DNA from: Glycomyces terrestris
Lineage (GTDB): Bacteria; Actinomycetota; Actinomycetes; Mycobacteriales; Micromonosporaceae
NCBI RefSeq assembly: GCF_003933745.1
Contig: NZ_RSEB01000007.1
Span: 124,001-188,000 of the forward strand
Reading direction: 5' to 3'
Length of the DNA: 64,000 bases
Below the pieces are notes generated by a model. The model was not told the DNA's origin and made no database searches. It worked only from the letters and a program-made list of their open reading frames with translations. This document shows, piece after piece, positions 52,094-61,508 of the stretch (positions are counted from its first letter, which is position 1; each line of letters begins with the position of its first letter). The position numbers and the translations under genes were made by a program.

Positions 52094-53676
52094 CCGCCAC
52101 CCTCGCCCCCGCGCCCCGCAGGCCCAAGGCCGCCAAGCGCTTCCGCGCCTTCTGGCGCCGCTGGTGGCACCAGCTCACCGCCATGCGCACCGCGCTCGTC
52201 CTCCTCCTCGCCCTCGCGCTCGCCGCGATCCCCGGCTCCACGTTCCCGCAGCGCTCCATCAGCACCGTCGACGTCGCCGCCTACTTCGACGAGCACCCCG
52301 ACCTCGCGCCCTGGCTCGACCGCCTGTGGGCCTTCGACGTCTACACCTCGCCGTGGTTCTCCGCGATCTACCTGCTGCTCATGATCAGCCTCGTCGGCTG
52401 CATCCTGCCGCGCCTCGGCGTCCACTGGAAGGCCCTGCGCGCCCCCGTCCCCGACGCCCCCAAGCGCATGTCGATCCTCCCGCACCACCGCGTCCTCGGC
52501 GTCGACGCGAACCAGGGCCGCGCCCGCGCCGTCCTCAAGCAGCGCCGCTGGCGCACCGCCGTGCGCGAGCACGAGGACGGCACCGTCGTCATCGCCGCGG
52601 AGAAGGGCTACCTGCGCGAGACCGGGAACCTCCTGTTCCACACCAGCGTCATCCTCGTGCTCGCCGGCGTCGCCGCCGGCAGCCTCATGAGCTGGTACGG
52701 CAACCGCATCCTCTCCGAGGACAAGTCCTACTGCAACAACCTCCAGCAGTACGACGAGTACGGCCTCGGCTCCTGGGTCGACGAGACGAGCCTGCCGCAG
52801 TTCTGCCTCACGCTCGACGCCTTCGACGCCGAGTTCACCGCCGGCGGCCCCACCGCCTACGACGCCGACGTCACCTACGAGACCGGCGGCGAGACCGGCA
52901 CGTACGACCTCCGGGTCAACCACCCCCTGAACATCGACGGCACCAACGTCTTCCTCATCGGCCACGGCTACACCGCCGTCGTCACCTACACCGACCGCTA
53001 CGGCCAGACCCAGACCCTCCACCAGGAGTTCCTGGCCATGGACGCGGCCCTGAACTCCGAGGGCGCCTTCAAGTTCCCCGACGCGAACGTCGACCCCGAG
53101 ACCGGGCGGGTCGACCCCGGCGCCGAGGTCGGCTTCGACGCCATCCTCGTCCCCACCTTCGACGACTCGACCGCGATGCTCCTGGGCACCGACCCCGAGC
53201 CGAACAACCCCGTCCTCGCCCTCACCGCCTACACCGGCGACCTCGGCCTCGGCGACGGCCTCCCCGAGTCGGTGTACTCCGTCAACGAGGAGCAGATCGC
53301 CTCCGGCGCCCTGCGGCAGGTCAACGACGAGGTCGAGGTCATCGGCGTCGGCGACGAGATGACCCTCCCCGACGGCACCACGCTCCGCTTCGACGGCGTC
53401 GAGCAGTACGCCGTCCTCCAGGTCCGCCACGACCCGGGCGGCCCCGTCGTCCTCGCCGGCGCGGTCCTCCTCCTGCTCGGGCTCCTGCCCGGGCTCGCCG
53501 TGCGCCGCAGGCGCTACTGGATCCGGTGGAACCCCGACGGCACCGTCGAGACCGCCGGCCTCAACCGCAACGACTTCGACGGCCTCGACGAGGAGTGCGA
53601 CGAGCTCACCGCCGCGATCGCACCCGGGCACGAGCCGCCGGGAACCGACACCGACCGACCCGGGAGCGACCAATGA
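52090..53676 (+). CDS. resB: Cytochrome c biogenesis protein ResB
   Basis: 528 residues, GTG 52090. A basic N-terminus, helices at about 33-48, 91-108 and 176-195, then a 270-residue extracytoplasmic beta-rich domain, and a last helix at about 455-475. LTAMRTALVLLLALALAAIPGS and GYLRETGNLLFHTSVILVL are family hallmarks. The His in LLFHTS probably contributes to haem handling. Forms the System II haem lyase with CcsA. The final 40 residues are acidic. Its stop overlaps the ccsA ATG. Confidence 0.93.
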   Translation: MTATLAPAPRRPKAAKRFRAFWRRWWHQLTAMRTALVLLLALALAAIPGSTFPQRSISTVDVAAYFDEHPDLAPWLDRLWAFDVYTSPWFSAIYLLLMISLVGCILPRLGVHWKALRAPVPDAPKRMSILPHHRVLGVDANQGRARAVLKQRRWRTAVREHEDGTVVIAAEKGYLRETGNLLFHTSVILVLAGVAAGSLMSWYGNRILSEDKSYCNNLQQYDEYGLGSWVDETSLPQFCLTLDAFDAEFTAGGPTAYDADVTYETGGETGTYDLRVNHPLNIDGTNVFLIGHGYTAVVTYTDRYGQTQTLHQEFLAMDAALNSEGAFKFPDANVDPETGRVDPGAEVGFDAILVPTFDDSTAMLLGTDPEPNNPVLALTAYTGDLGLGDGLPESVYSVNEEQIASGALRQVNDEVEVIGVGDEMTLPDGTTLRFDGVEQYAVLQVRHDPGGPVVLAGAVLLLLGLLPGLAVRRRRYWIRWNPDGTVETAGLNRNDFDGLDEECDELTAAIAPGHEPPGTDTDRPGSDQ

Positions 53677-54647
53677 CCGGTGCAGAAGCGGCGAACGCCC
53701 TGTTCGTCGCCACCATCCTCGTCTACGCCGCGGCGATGTTCGCCTACGCCGTCGAGTACGCCTTCGACAGGCGGGCCCCCAAGCGCGCCAAGGCCCTCGC
53801 GGCCGCCGGCGCCGGCGGGCCCGCGAGCGCCGCCGAGATCGAGACCGACACCCCCGCCGAGGCCCCGATCAGCCCCGCCGCCGCCCGCGGCGCCGGCCGG
53901 CTCGGCCTCGTCCTGACCTTCCTCGGCACCGCGGCCCTCGCCGCGAGCATCGTCACCCGCGTGGTCTACACCGGGCGCTGGCCGTGGGGCAACATGTTCG
54001 AGTACACCGTGGGCGTCGCCTTCGCGGGCATGGTCACCTGGCTCGTCCTCGTCTCCCGCGGGTCCGTGCCCCGCCGCCTCGGCCTGTTCGCGACCTTCGC
54101 GGTCACGATGGTCCTCGGCACCTCGGTCCGCGTCTACACCGAGGCCGGGCCGCTCGTGCCGGCCCTCGACTCGTACTGGATCATCATCCACGTCACGGCC
54201 GCCATCGCCGCCTCCGGCATCCTGCTCATCGGCTGCGTCTTCGCGATCCTGCACCTGCTCAAGCGCGCCTTCGACCGCCGCGTCTCCGACGGCCGGCCGG
54301 TCCGCTTCCCGCTCAACGTCGCCGAGCGCCTCCCCGACGCGACCGCCCTGGAGCGCATGACGTTCAAGATCCACGTCTTCGCGTTCCCGCTCCTGACGTT
54401 CGGCATCATCGCCGGCTCGGTCTGGGCCCACCTCGCCTGGGGCCGCTACTGGGCCTGGGACCCCAAGGAGGTCTGGGCCTTCATCGCCTGGGTCGTCTAC
54501 GCCGCCTACCTCCACGCCCGCGTCTCCGGCCGCTCCGCCAAGGCCAACGCGCCCTGGATCGCCATCCTCGGCTACGCGGTCATGCTCTTCAACCTCACCG
54601 CCGTCAACCTGGTCTTCTCCGGCCTCCACTCCTACGCCGGCGTCTGA
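53673..54647 (+). CDS. ccsA: Cytochrome c biogenesis protein CcsA (ResC)
   Basis: 324 residues, ATG 53673. About eight helices. The tryptophan-rich haem-binding WWD segment reads HLAWGRYWAWDPKEVWAF near 260-278. Conserved His flank it (IIIHVTAAIA, FKIHVFAFP, YLHARVSG). Moves haem to the outside and, with ResB, attaches it to CXXCH motifs. A 50-residue Ala/Pro/Glu loop follows helix 1. It is the last gene of the hemL operon; a hairpin follows 58 bases later. Confidence 0.95.
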   Translation: MTGAEAANALFVATILVYAAAMFAYAVEYAFDRRAPKRAKALAAAGAGGPASAAEIETDTPAEAPISPAAARGAGRLGLVLTFLGTAALAASIVTRVVYTGRWPWGNMFEYTVGVAFAGMVTWLVLVSRGSVPRRLGLFATFAVTMVLGTSVRVYTEAGPLVPALDSYWIIIHVTAAIAASGILLIGCVFAILHLLKRAFDRRVSDGRPVRFPLNVAERLPDATALERMTFKIHVFAFPLLTFGIIAGSVWAHLAWGRYWAWDPKEVWAFIAWVVYAAYLHARVSGRSAKANAPWIAILGYAVMLFNLTAVNLVFSGLHSYAGV

Positions 54648-54705
54648 ACCGGGCGCGCGTCCGCAGCACTGCGTGACGGCCCATATATATAAGGTGCAAC
54701 GGGAA

Positions 54706-54732
54706 CGGCCCCATCCGAATCGGATGGGGCCG
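54706..54732. terminator. Bidirectional terminator between ccsA and MHYT gene
   Basis: Perfect 12-base stem (54706-54717 with 54721-54732), loop AAT, in a convergent gap. An AT-rich stretch (TATATATAA) lies 20 bases upstream on the plus strand. Confidence 0.85.
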
Positions 54733-54752
54733 CTCCCTTGACGGTGCGAGGG

Positions 54753-55817
54753 TCAGTTGCCGCGGAGGTGGCGCGAGGCGCCGTAGCGCTCGGCCGTGAC
54801 GTCCAGGTCCGCCTGCTGGAAGGAGCGCTGGCCGCCGCGCGGGCGGTCGGGGACGATCCGCGGGACGTCGTCCACGCCCTGCGGGGCCGGCACCGGCGCC
54901 GCGCGCTGGTCCGGGACGTAGCCGGAGGCGCGCTCGCTGCGGTTGCGCACGCGGCCGGGGGTGCGGGGGCGCTGCGGCTGGGACCGCATGCGGTCCACCG
55001 GGATCGCGCCCGTCGCGGTCGGGAGGACCTCCTCGTCCTCGACGTGGATGCCGAGCTGCTCGCGGCGGCTCACCGTCTTCGGCGTGGTCCCCATGAGCGC
55101 GAACAGGAGCACGATGATCCCGAGCGTCGCGACCCCCAGGATCGGGAGGATGAGCATGATCGGGTCGATGCCCTCGACCGTGTCGCGGCCCTGGTTGTAC
55201 AGCGTCACGCGCACCCCGGCCATGCCCGTGTAGTGCATGCCGCAGATCGCGATCGCCATGACCACCGCCGCGGCCGTGTGCCAGCGCCAGCCGTCGAGGT
55301 ACATGCCGCAGAACAGCGCGGCCGTCGCGGCGACGACCGCGATGACCACCGAGGCGACGAAGTAGGTGCGCTCGTGGGTGATGTGCCCCGAGACGTTGAT
55401 GGCGGCCATGCCCGAGTAGTGCATGACGACCACGCCGAGGCCGGTGAGCGGCCCCGCGATGAGGATCTTGCCGACCGTGCCGCGGGTGCCGGTGCCGGCG
55501 ACCAGGAGGCCGAAGAACACCGAGCCGACGGAGGCGACGAGGCTGAGGAAGGTCTTGAGCGGGTCGTAGGCGATGTCGGAGTCGATGACCTTGAACCCGA
55601 TCATCGCGGTGAAGTGCATCATCCAGATCGCGGTGGCGCCCAAGGCGAACGAGGCCAGTGCGATCCACTGCACGCGCCGGCGGGCCGCCTTGACGGTGCC
55701 GTCCTGCCGGCGGGCCTGCGTCATGCACATGAGCGCCAGGATCGATCCTGCGAAGGCGAACCCGAACGACATGAGGGGGTTGATAAACCCGTAAGTGAAG
55801 TGACTCACGTGTTCCAC
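54753..55817 (-). CDS. MHYT-domain membrane sensor protein 1
   Basis: 354 residues, GTG 55817 with GGGGAGGA upstream. Seven helices. The MHYT motifs are WMMHFTAMIGF, VVMHYSGMAA and CGMHYTGMAG, whose Met/His are proposed to bind copper for sensing O2, CO or NO. The last 110 residues are a cytosolic Arg/Pro/Glu-rich tail without a known output domain; most MHYT proteins end in GGDEF, EAL or kinase domains. It lies downstream of a second MHYT gene in the same direction, 81 bases apart. Confidence 0.88.
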   Translation of the reverse strand: MEHVSHFTYGFINPLMSFGFAFAGSILALMCMTQARRQDGTVKAARRRVQWIALASFALGATAIWMMHFTAMIGFKVIDSDIAYDPLKTFLSLVASVGSVFFGLLVAGTGTRGTVGKILIAGPLTGLGVVVMHYSGMAAINVSGHITHERTYFVASVVIAVVAATAALFCGMYLDGWRWHTAAAVVMAIAICGMHYTGMAGVRVTLYNQGRDTVEGIDPIMLILPILGVATLGIIVLLFALMGTTPKTVSRREQLGIHVEDEEVLPTATGAIPVDRMRSQPQRPRTPGRVRNRSERASGYVPDQRAAPVPAPQGVDDVPRIVPDRPRGGQRSFQQADLDVTAERYGASRHLRGN

Positions 55818-55898
55818 AAGCGGTCTTCCTCCCCAGGCGGCTTGCCCGTATTCGGAATGTTGCGCGATTGGGATCGGCGCGATTTGAAACTTATACGA

Positions 55899-56702
55899 CT
55901 ACTGTCCGGCGGCATCCGCAAGACGGACAGTTGCACTAGGACGGTCATTTCGGTCCAACCGGTCGAGGTTCGGGGAGGCCAGCACGCCGAACACCATGCC
56001 GACCATCCCGATGAGCGCCAGGATCATGATGGGCAGCAGGAGGATCAGCGGGTCGATGCCCGAGACGTCCGCGTGCTCGGCCTCGGTGATCGACACCGAC
56101 GCCATGCCCGTGTAGTGCATGCCGACGACGGCGACGCTCATGACGCCCGCGGCCGCCGCCATCGACCCGCGCCGGTCCACCACCGCCGCGAACCGCAGCG
56201 CCACCGTCGAGGCCACCACCGCGACCGCGGCCGAGGCCGCGACGAGCGCCGGGTCGTACTCGACCCGGCCGCCCGTGGCGACGGCCGCCATGCCGGTGTA
56301 GTGCATCCCGACCACGCCCGCGCCGCACAGCAGCCCGCCCAGGACCAGGCGCGGCCAGCCGGCGCGCCTGCCCCCGGAGGCGAACAGCCCGGTCCCCACC
56401 GCGAGCACCGCGAGCCCGAAGGACAGGGCGGTGAGCGCGGGGTCGTACGCGATGTCGGCGCCGGTGACGGTGAAGCCGATCATCGCGATGAAGTGCATCA
56501 TCCAGATGCCGATCCCGCCGATGGCCAGGGCGGCCGCGAGGATCCAGCGGAGCCGTCCGGCCGCGGTGGCGGCGGCGCGGGCGCAGCGGGAGGCCGACAG
56601 GCCGAGGTAGGACCCGGCCGCGGCGAAGGCCAGGCCCATCGCGGGATTGAGCCAGCCGTAAGTGAAGTGGTGGTGCTCGAGCGTGACCGCGAGCGGGTCC
56701 AT
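55899..56702 (-). CDS. MHYT-domain membrane sensor protein 2
   Basis: 267 residues; ATG 56702 chosen for GGAGG 5 bases upstream over an ATG at 56717. Same fold as its neighbour: WMMHFIAMIGF, VGMHYTGMAA and VGMHYTGMAS. HHHFTYGWLNPAMG near the start parallels SHFTYGFINPLMS in protein 1, so the pair arose by duplication. The C-terminal tail is only about 20 residues, so there is no output domain. An extra His cluster (EHHHF) at 14-18 may bind metal. Confidence 0.86.
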   Translation of the reverse strand: MDPLAVTLEHHHFTYGWLNPAMGLAFAAAGSYLGLSASRCARAAATAAGRLRWILAAALAIGGIGIWMMHFIAMIGFTVTGADIAYDPALTALSFGLAVLAVGTGLFASGGRRAGWPRLVLGGLLCGAGVVGMHYTGMAAVATGGRVEYDPALVAASAAVAVVASTVALRFAAVVDRRGSMAAAAGVMSVAVVGMHYTGMASVSITEAEHADVSGIDPLILLLPIMILALIGMVGMVFGVLASPNLDRLDRNDRPSATVRLADAAGQ

Positions 56703-56852
56703 GGGTACCTCCTGCAAGGCGTCGTGCGTCTACGGTGCCGCAACGGGGAGGGGAGTCTGTCGCACAGGAAGTGCGAGTCGTGCCGGACGCGGTCGGGGAT
56801 GTGGAGGATCTGTCCGGATCTCGTGTGCGCGCGGATGCGCTGCGTCAGTGGA

Positions 56853-57113
56853 CTAAGGTGGCGAATCGGTCACTACGGACCGTGCGCGGACCGACCCGGA
56901 TCGTATCGACGACCTTCGTTGGATGCCGCGCAGGCCGTTGGGCTGAGCCTCATCGTCCGAGTAGTCGGTTTTATCGACCGGAAAGCCGAATACCACGTAG
57001 GCATGTGTCCGAAAGATCAGCGTTTCCAGGGGTTCGCCCTGTAACACGGTGCGATACGGAGCCGCTTTCAGTACTCCGGTACGCCCCTGGATTTCGACGC
57101 GGTCATTCGTCAT
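56853..57113 (-). CDS. Possible small protein, doubtful
   Basis: 86 codons from ATG 57113. The first 60 residues look protein-like (GRTGVLKAAPYRTVLQGEP, THAYVVFGFPVDKTD), while the last 25 are Ser/Arg-rich. No ribosome site precedes the ATG, codon use is less GC-biased than in neighbours, and it contains a rare TTA. It is the only candidate in the 557-base gap 56703-57259 between the MHYT and cvnA genes; the rest of that gap shows nothing. Confidence 0.35.
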   Translation of the reverse strand: MTNDRVEIQGRTGVLKAAPYRTVLQGEPLETLIFRTHAYVVFGFPVDKTDYSDDEAQPNGLRGIQRRSSIRSGSVRARSVVTDSPP

Positions 57114-57259
57114 GATGGAATCTGCTGGGCTTCACATGCCGCCCCCGCCGCCCCCGCGGCCGGACGGCAGCCGGCGCGCGCCGTCGGCCCGAGACCGAGC
57201 CCGGCCCGGCACGGGCCCGTCGGTCTGACACAGAGGACCACCCCAGGAGGCTAGACAAG

Positions 57260-60200
57260 GTGAGCAAGCGCAGCTCGAACCGTGCGGGTTCAGCGGCTCG
57301 ACGAGGACCGCTCGGCCTGCCCCGCATCGCCGACATGCGAATCCGGTCCAAGCTGGGACTGATCCTCCTCGTGCCCCTCGTCGTCCTGGTGGCCGTCGCC
57401 GGCCTCCGCCTCTACGACCTGGCCGACCGGGTCTTCGAGTCGAACGACATGGTGGACCTCGTCGAGTTCAACGCCGTCACGGCCGAACTCCGCTACGACC
57501 TCCAGGTCGAGCGCTCCCTCCTGGTCACCAACCTCCGCCTCGGCGAGGACCACGTCGAGGGCATCGACGAGTCCCAGTACGACGAGACCGCCGTGGCCGA
57601 GCAGCAGGCCGCCACCGACGAGGCCCTCGACCAGTTCAACGAGAAGGCCGACGCCCTCCCCGACGTCTCCGAGGACATCTCGAACCGCATCGACGCGGTC
57701 CGCACCCAGTACGAGTCCCTGGTCCAGATCCGCAGCGCCGCCGCCGAGAGCCCCGACGGCGTCTCGATCGACGCGACCTCCCGCGTCTACCAGCGCCTCG
57801 TCGACGAGCTCGTCACCATCACCGACATCTCCTCCCGCATCGTCAACGACCCCGAGATCGCCCGGAACCTCCAGGCCATCGCCTCCGCCACCACCGTCCT
57901 CGAGACGCTGGAGGAGGAGCGCGCGATCGCGATCAACGTCGGCAACGGGAAGCGGTTCATCAACAACACGCGCTGGCAGAACTTCATCGCCTTCGCGAAG
58001 CTCCGCGAGACGGCCGCCGACGAGTTCAAGACCGTGGCCGACCGCGACGAGCAGCTCGCGTTCTTCTTCAGCCCCGGCGGCCTGAACACCGCCGAGGCCG
58101 AGGCGGCCCTGACGTTCGAGAACGAGGCGGTCAACGCCGGCACCACCCAGCCGCTGACCGTGAACGCCGCCGTCATCGACTCCTACAACGCGATCCTCGA
58201 CAACGGCCTGGACTACATCAACAAGGAGTCCGAGGACGTCCTCGACGACGCGACCGCCGACCTGAACGCGCAGATCTTCCAGCTCCTGCTCGAGGCCGTG
58301 CTCATCCTCGCCGCGTTCGTCATCGCGACCGTGATCGCCCTGCTCATCGCCCGCAACATGGCGACCGGCCTGCGGCGCCTGCGCGAGGGCGCCCTGGACG
58401 TCGCGCACGTGTCGCTGCCCCAGGCGGTGGCCCAGATGCGCGACGCGGAGAGCATCGGCAACCGGACCCCGGACGAGGTCGCCGCCGACACCGGCGCGGT
58501 CATCGACATCGACCAGCGCGACGAGATCGGCAACGTGGCGCACTCGTTCAACATCGTCCACACCGAGGCGATCCGCATCGCGGCCGAGCAGGCCGCCCTG
58601 CGCGCCAACGTCTCGCAGATGTTCATCAACCTGGCCCGCCGCTCCCAGAACCTGGTCGACCGCCTCATCGGCCACCTCGACCACCTCGAGCGCGGCGAGG
58701 AGAACCCGGACCGCCTGGCCGAGCTGTTCCAGCTCGACCACCTCGCGACCCGCATGCGCCGCAACGACGAGAACCTCCTGGTGCTCGCCGGCGCGGACTC
58801 CACCCGCCAGGAGCGCTACCCGGCCCCGATCGGCGACATCCTCCAGGCCGCCCAGTCCGAGGTCGAGCAGTACACCCGCATCGAGTTCGGCAACCTGGAG
58901 GCCGAGCGGGAGATCCGCCCGGCCGCCGTCAACGACCTCGTGCACCTCATCGCCGAGCTCATGGACAACGCGACCGCGTTCTCCCCGCCGGAGTCCCCGG
59001 TCCTGGTCGAGGCCGAGCAGATGCGCACGGCCGACAGCCCGCACGGCGCGATCCGCGTCCGCATCAACGACGTCGGCATCGGCATGCCGCCCGCGCAGAT
59101 CGAGGACATCAACCGGCAGCTCTCGGAGTCGGCCGACGCGATCGACCTCGCGTCCTCGCGCATGATGGGCCTGGTCGTGGTCGCGCGCCTCGCGAAGCGC
59201 CACGACGTCCACGTCGAGCTCCGCCCCGGCGAGCAGCGCGGCACCGTCGCCGAGGTCATCCTGGGCGACGCGGTCCTCACCGAGCCGAAGCTGCCCGAGC
59301 GCGGCCTGCGCTCCGGCGTGCCCCTGGAGGGCGCGGGCGGCCGCGGCGAGCTCCCGTCCGGCTTCGAGGCCACCGGCGCCCTGCCGCGGGTCCCCGAGAG
59401 CCCGGCCGGCCTGTTCGACACCGCGCCGCCCTCGACCCCGCACTCCCCGCCGCCGTCCCAGCCGACGCCGCCCGCGTGGCAGCCGAGCGCCCCGCAGGTG
59501 CCCTCGCGCCCGAACACGCCGCCGGCCGTCGAGCCGGTCACCGGCGAGTACTCGGTGCAGCGCCCGCAGTCCCAGCAGTCGTTCGCCCCGCCCTTCGGGC
59601 AGCAGCGCCCGCCCGCGGACGAGGAGCCCGGCTTCATGTTCCGCCCCGGCGGACTCGCGGACGAGCGCAAGGCCAACGGCAAGGTCATGGAGGTGACCGG
59701 GGAGATCGTCTCCTCCGAGCACGTGGCCCTGCCGAAGATCCAGCTCGAGGCGTGGACGCCCGAGCCCGAGCCGGTGCCGCCGTCGTGGCCCGACGTCGCC
59801 GCCGCCCCGTCCGGCACGGAGGCGCCCCGCGCCGCCCGCCGCGACCGGGTGTCCGCTGTGGACGCCACGACGGAGCTGCCGATCTTCCGCGAGGTCGAGT
59901 CCGCCTGGTTCAAGGCCGTGACCCCCGCGCCGAAGAAGGTCGACGACGAGGCCCAGAAGGTCGACGACGCGCCCGAGTCGTCCCTCCGGGCGGCCTCGCC
60001 GGCCCCCGCGGAGGTGGCGGACGCTACCTCGCCGCGCTACGCTGACCAGTCAGGTGCGGCCGAGTCCGACGCCCCGGCTTGGGACGCGGCGCCGCCCTCC
60101 CCTCCGCAGCCCACGGAAGGCCCGACCATGCAGAGCACCCCCGCCGCCGACGACGCGCCGGCCGCCTCGGGTCTCGAACGACGCCGCCTCACCTCGCCCG

Positions 60201-60463
60201 AGTCCGACTCCGGGTCCTACGCCTGGCGCACCGCCGCCGACGACGGGTGGTCGCGGGTCGACAACGCCTTCGCCGAGACCATCGACGAGACGACCGCGGT
60301 CGGCCTTCCCAAGCGCCGCCCCATGGAACGCCTGGTTCCCGGCGCGGTGGAGGAATCTCAGGAGACCGTCAGCGCGCAGAAGCGCAACCCCGAGGGCATT
60401 CGGGGCCTGCTGTCGGCCTATCACCGTGGGGTGCAGCGAGGACGTGGCAATGACGGCAACTGA
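57260..60463 (+). CDS. cvnA: Conservon sensor kinase CvnA (nitrate/nitrite-sensor type)
   Basis: 1067 residues, GTG 57260 with AGGAGG 9 bases upstream. Helices at about 31-48 and 344-366 enclose a helical NIT-type sensor domain. Then a HAMP-like segment, FINLARRSQNLVDRLIGHLDHLE in place of a classical H box, and HATPase (N box ELMDNATAFSPPES near 568, NDVGIGMP). The final 375 residues are Pro/Ala/Glu-rich and disordered, typical of CvnA. No clear phospho-His is seen. First gene of the conservon; partners are the next three genes. The signal is unknown. Confidence 0.93.
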   Translation: MSKRSSNRAGSAARRGPLGLPRIADMRIRSKLGLILLVPLVVLVAVAGLRLYDLADRVFESNDMVDLVEFNAVTAELRYDLQVERSLLVTNLRLGEDHVEGIDESQYDETAVAEQQAATDEALDQFNEKADALPDVSEDISNRIDAVRTQYESLVQIRSAAAESPDGVSIDATSRVYQRLVDELVTITDISSRIVNDPEIARNLQAIASATTVLETLEEERAIAINVGNGKRFINNTRWQNFIAFAKLRETAADEFKTVADRDEQLAFFFSPGGLNTAEAEAALTFENEAVNAGTTQPLTVNAAVIDSYNAILDNGLDYINKESEDVLDDATADLNAQIFQLLLEAVLILAAFVIATVIALLIARNMATGLRRLREGALDVAHVSLPQAVAQMRDAESIGNRTPDEVAADTGAVIDIDQRDEIGNVAHSFNIVHTEAIRIAAEQAALRANVSQMFINLARRSQNLVDRLIGHLDHLERGEENPDRLAELFQLDHLATRMRRNDENLLVLAGADSTRQERYPAPIGDILQAAQSEVEQYTRIEFGNLEAEREIRPAAVNDLVHLIAELMDNATAFSPPESPVLVEAEQMRTADSPHGAIRVRINDVGIGMPPAQIEDINRQLSESADAIDLASSRMMGLVVVARLAKRHDVHVELRPGEQRGTVAEVILGDAVLTEPKLPERGLRSGVPLEGAGGRGELPSGFEATGALPRVPESPAGLFDTAPPSTPHSPPPSQPTPPAWQPSAPQVPSRPNTPPAVEPVTGEYSVQRPQSQQSFAPPFGQQRPPADEEPGFMFRPGGLADERKANGKVMEVTGEIVSSEHVALPKIQLEAWTPEPEPVPPSWPDVAAAPSGTEAPRAARRDRVSAVDATTELPIFREVESAWFKAVTPAPKKVDDEAQKVDDAPESSLRAASPAPAEVADATSPRYADQSGAAESDAPAWDAAPPSPPQPTEGPTMQSTPAADDAPAASGLERRRLTSPESDSGSYAWRTAADDGWSRVDNAFAETIDETTAVGLPKRRPMERLVPGAVEESQETVSAQKRNPEGIRGLLSAYHRGVQRGRGNDGN

Positions 60464-60508
60464 GTCGCTGATCCGCAACACGGCAGACGCTACTAAGGAG
60501 CGCAAACG

Positions 60509-60907
60509 ATGAGCACTGGTGGAACCTCGGTCCAGGACCTGGGCTGGCTGCTGGCCGGCTTCGCCGAACGCGTGCCGGGCGTGGCCCACGCCGTCGCGGT
60601 CAGCGCCGACGGTCTGCTGCTGGCGTCCTCCCGGGACCTGCCCAGGGACCGCGCCGACCAGCTGTCGGCGGTGACCTCGGGTCTGGTGAGCCTGACCCAG
60701 GGCGCCTCCCGCTGCTTCGAGGGCGGCGCCGTCCTCCAGACGGTGGTCGAGATGGACCGTGGCTTCCTGTTCCTGATGTCCATCAGCGACGGTTCCTCGT
60801 TCGCGGTGCTGGCGTCGAAGAACTGCGACGTGGGCCAGGTCGGCTACGAGATGGCCCTCCTGGTCGACCGGGTCGGCCAGGCCCTCACGCCTTCGGCCCG
60901 AAGCTGA
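60509..60907 (+). CDS. cvnB: Conservon roadblock/LC7 protein CvnB
   Basis: 132 residues, ATG 60509 with AGGAG 8 bases upstream. The roadblock/MglB fold reads [31 protein letters not shown], then [30 protein letters not shown]. MglB-like proteins act as GTPase-activating partners of small Ras-like GTPases, here CvnD. It lies 45 bases after cvnA in the same transcript. Confidence 0.93.
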   Translation: MSTGGTSVQDLGWLLAGFAERVPGVAHAVAVSADGLLLASSRDLPRDRADQLSAVTSGLVSLTQGASRCFEGGAVLQTVVEMDRGFLFLMSISDGSSFAVLASKNCDVGQVGYEMALLVDRVGQALTPSARS

Positions 60908-61124
60908 TCCGGGCCGCTTCCGGTGCGCGCTTGGCGCAACGGGCGGCGGCACGGTAGGCTCCATTCGAGCAGAACGCAGGCACGAGTGGGACGAACTGAA
61001 CAACGACCCCTCCGTCGCATCCCCAGGCGACGGGCCGGTGCCTCCCCGGGCACGCGGTACATGGATAACTGACAAGACTGCGGCACAAGGATTGTGGGAT
61101 CTGGTGCCGTGGTTGGAGGTAACA

Positions 61125-61502
61125 ATGGTCCTCGGTGGTGATGAGCCTACTGGCTCACTCGTCAGACCGTACGCGGTCACGCGCGGCCGTACGCGGCCCC
61201 AATTGGAGATCGCCCTCGAAGCGCTGGTGGAGACCACCGCGCGCGGCCGGTCCGGGCAGTTCCTCGGCGGCAGGGAGCAGAAGGTGATCGTCGACCTGTG
61301 CGGCGGCCGGCTGCAATCGCTCGCGGAGATCGCCGCACGCATGGAGGTGCCGCTCGGCGTCGCCCGCGTGCTGGTCGCCGACATGGCGGCCGACGGCTTG
61401 TTGGCAGTGCACGAACCCACCGGTTTCGACGCGGACGGCGCCGACGAATCGGTCGGAACCGAGCTCCTTGAGCGCGTTCTCAGTGGACTCAGGAGGCTAT
61501 AG
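61125..61502 (+). CDS. cvnC: Conservon DUF742 protein CvnC
   Basis: 125 residues from ATG 61125, chosen for the GGAGG 6 bases upstream; the frame is open to 61038 without a site. SLVRPYAVTRGRTRP is the DUF742 signature, followed by a winged-helix-like segment (SLAEIAARMEVPLGVARVLVADMA) and LLERVLSGLRRL at the end. The 217 bases separating it from cvnB are longer than usual for conservons and show no other gene. Confidence 0.92.
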   Translation: MVLGGDEPTGSLVRPYAVTRGRTRPQLEIALEALVETTARGRSGQFLGGREQKVIVDLCGGRLQSLAEIAARMEVPLGVARVLVADMAADGLLAVHEPTGFDADGADESVGTELLERVLSGLRRL

Positions 61503-61508
61503 ACCCTA

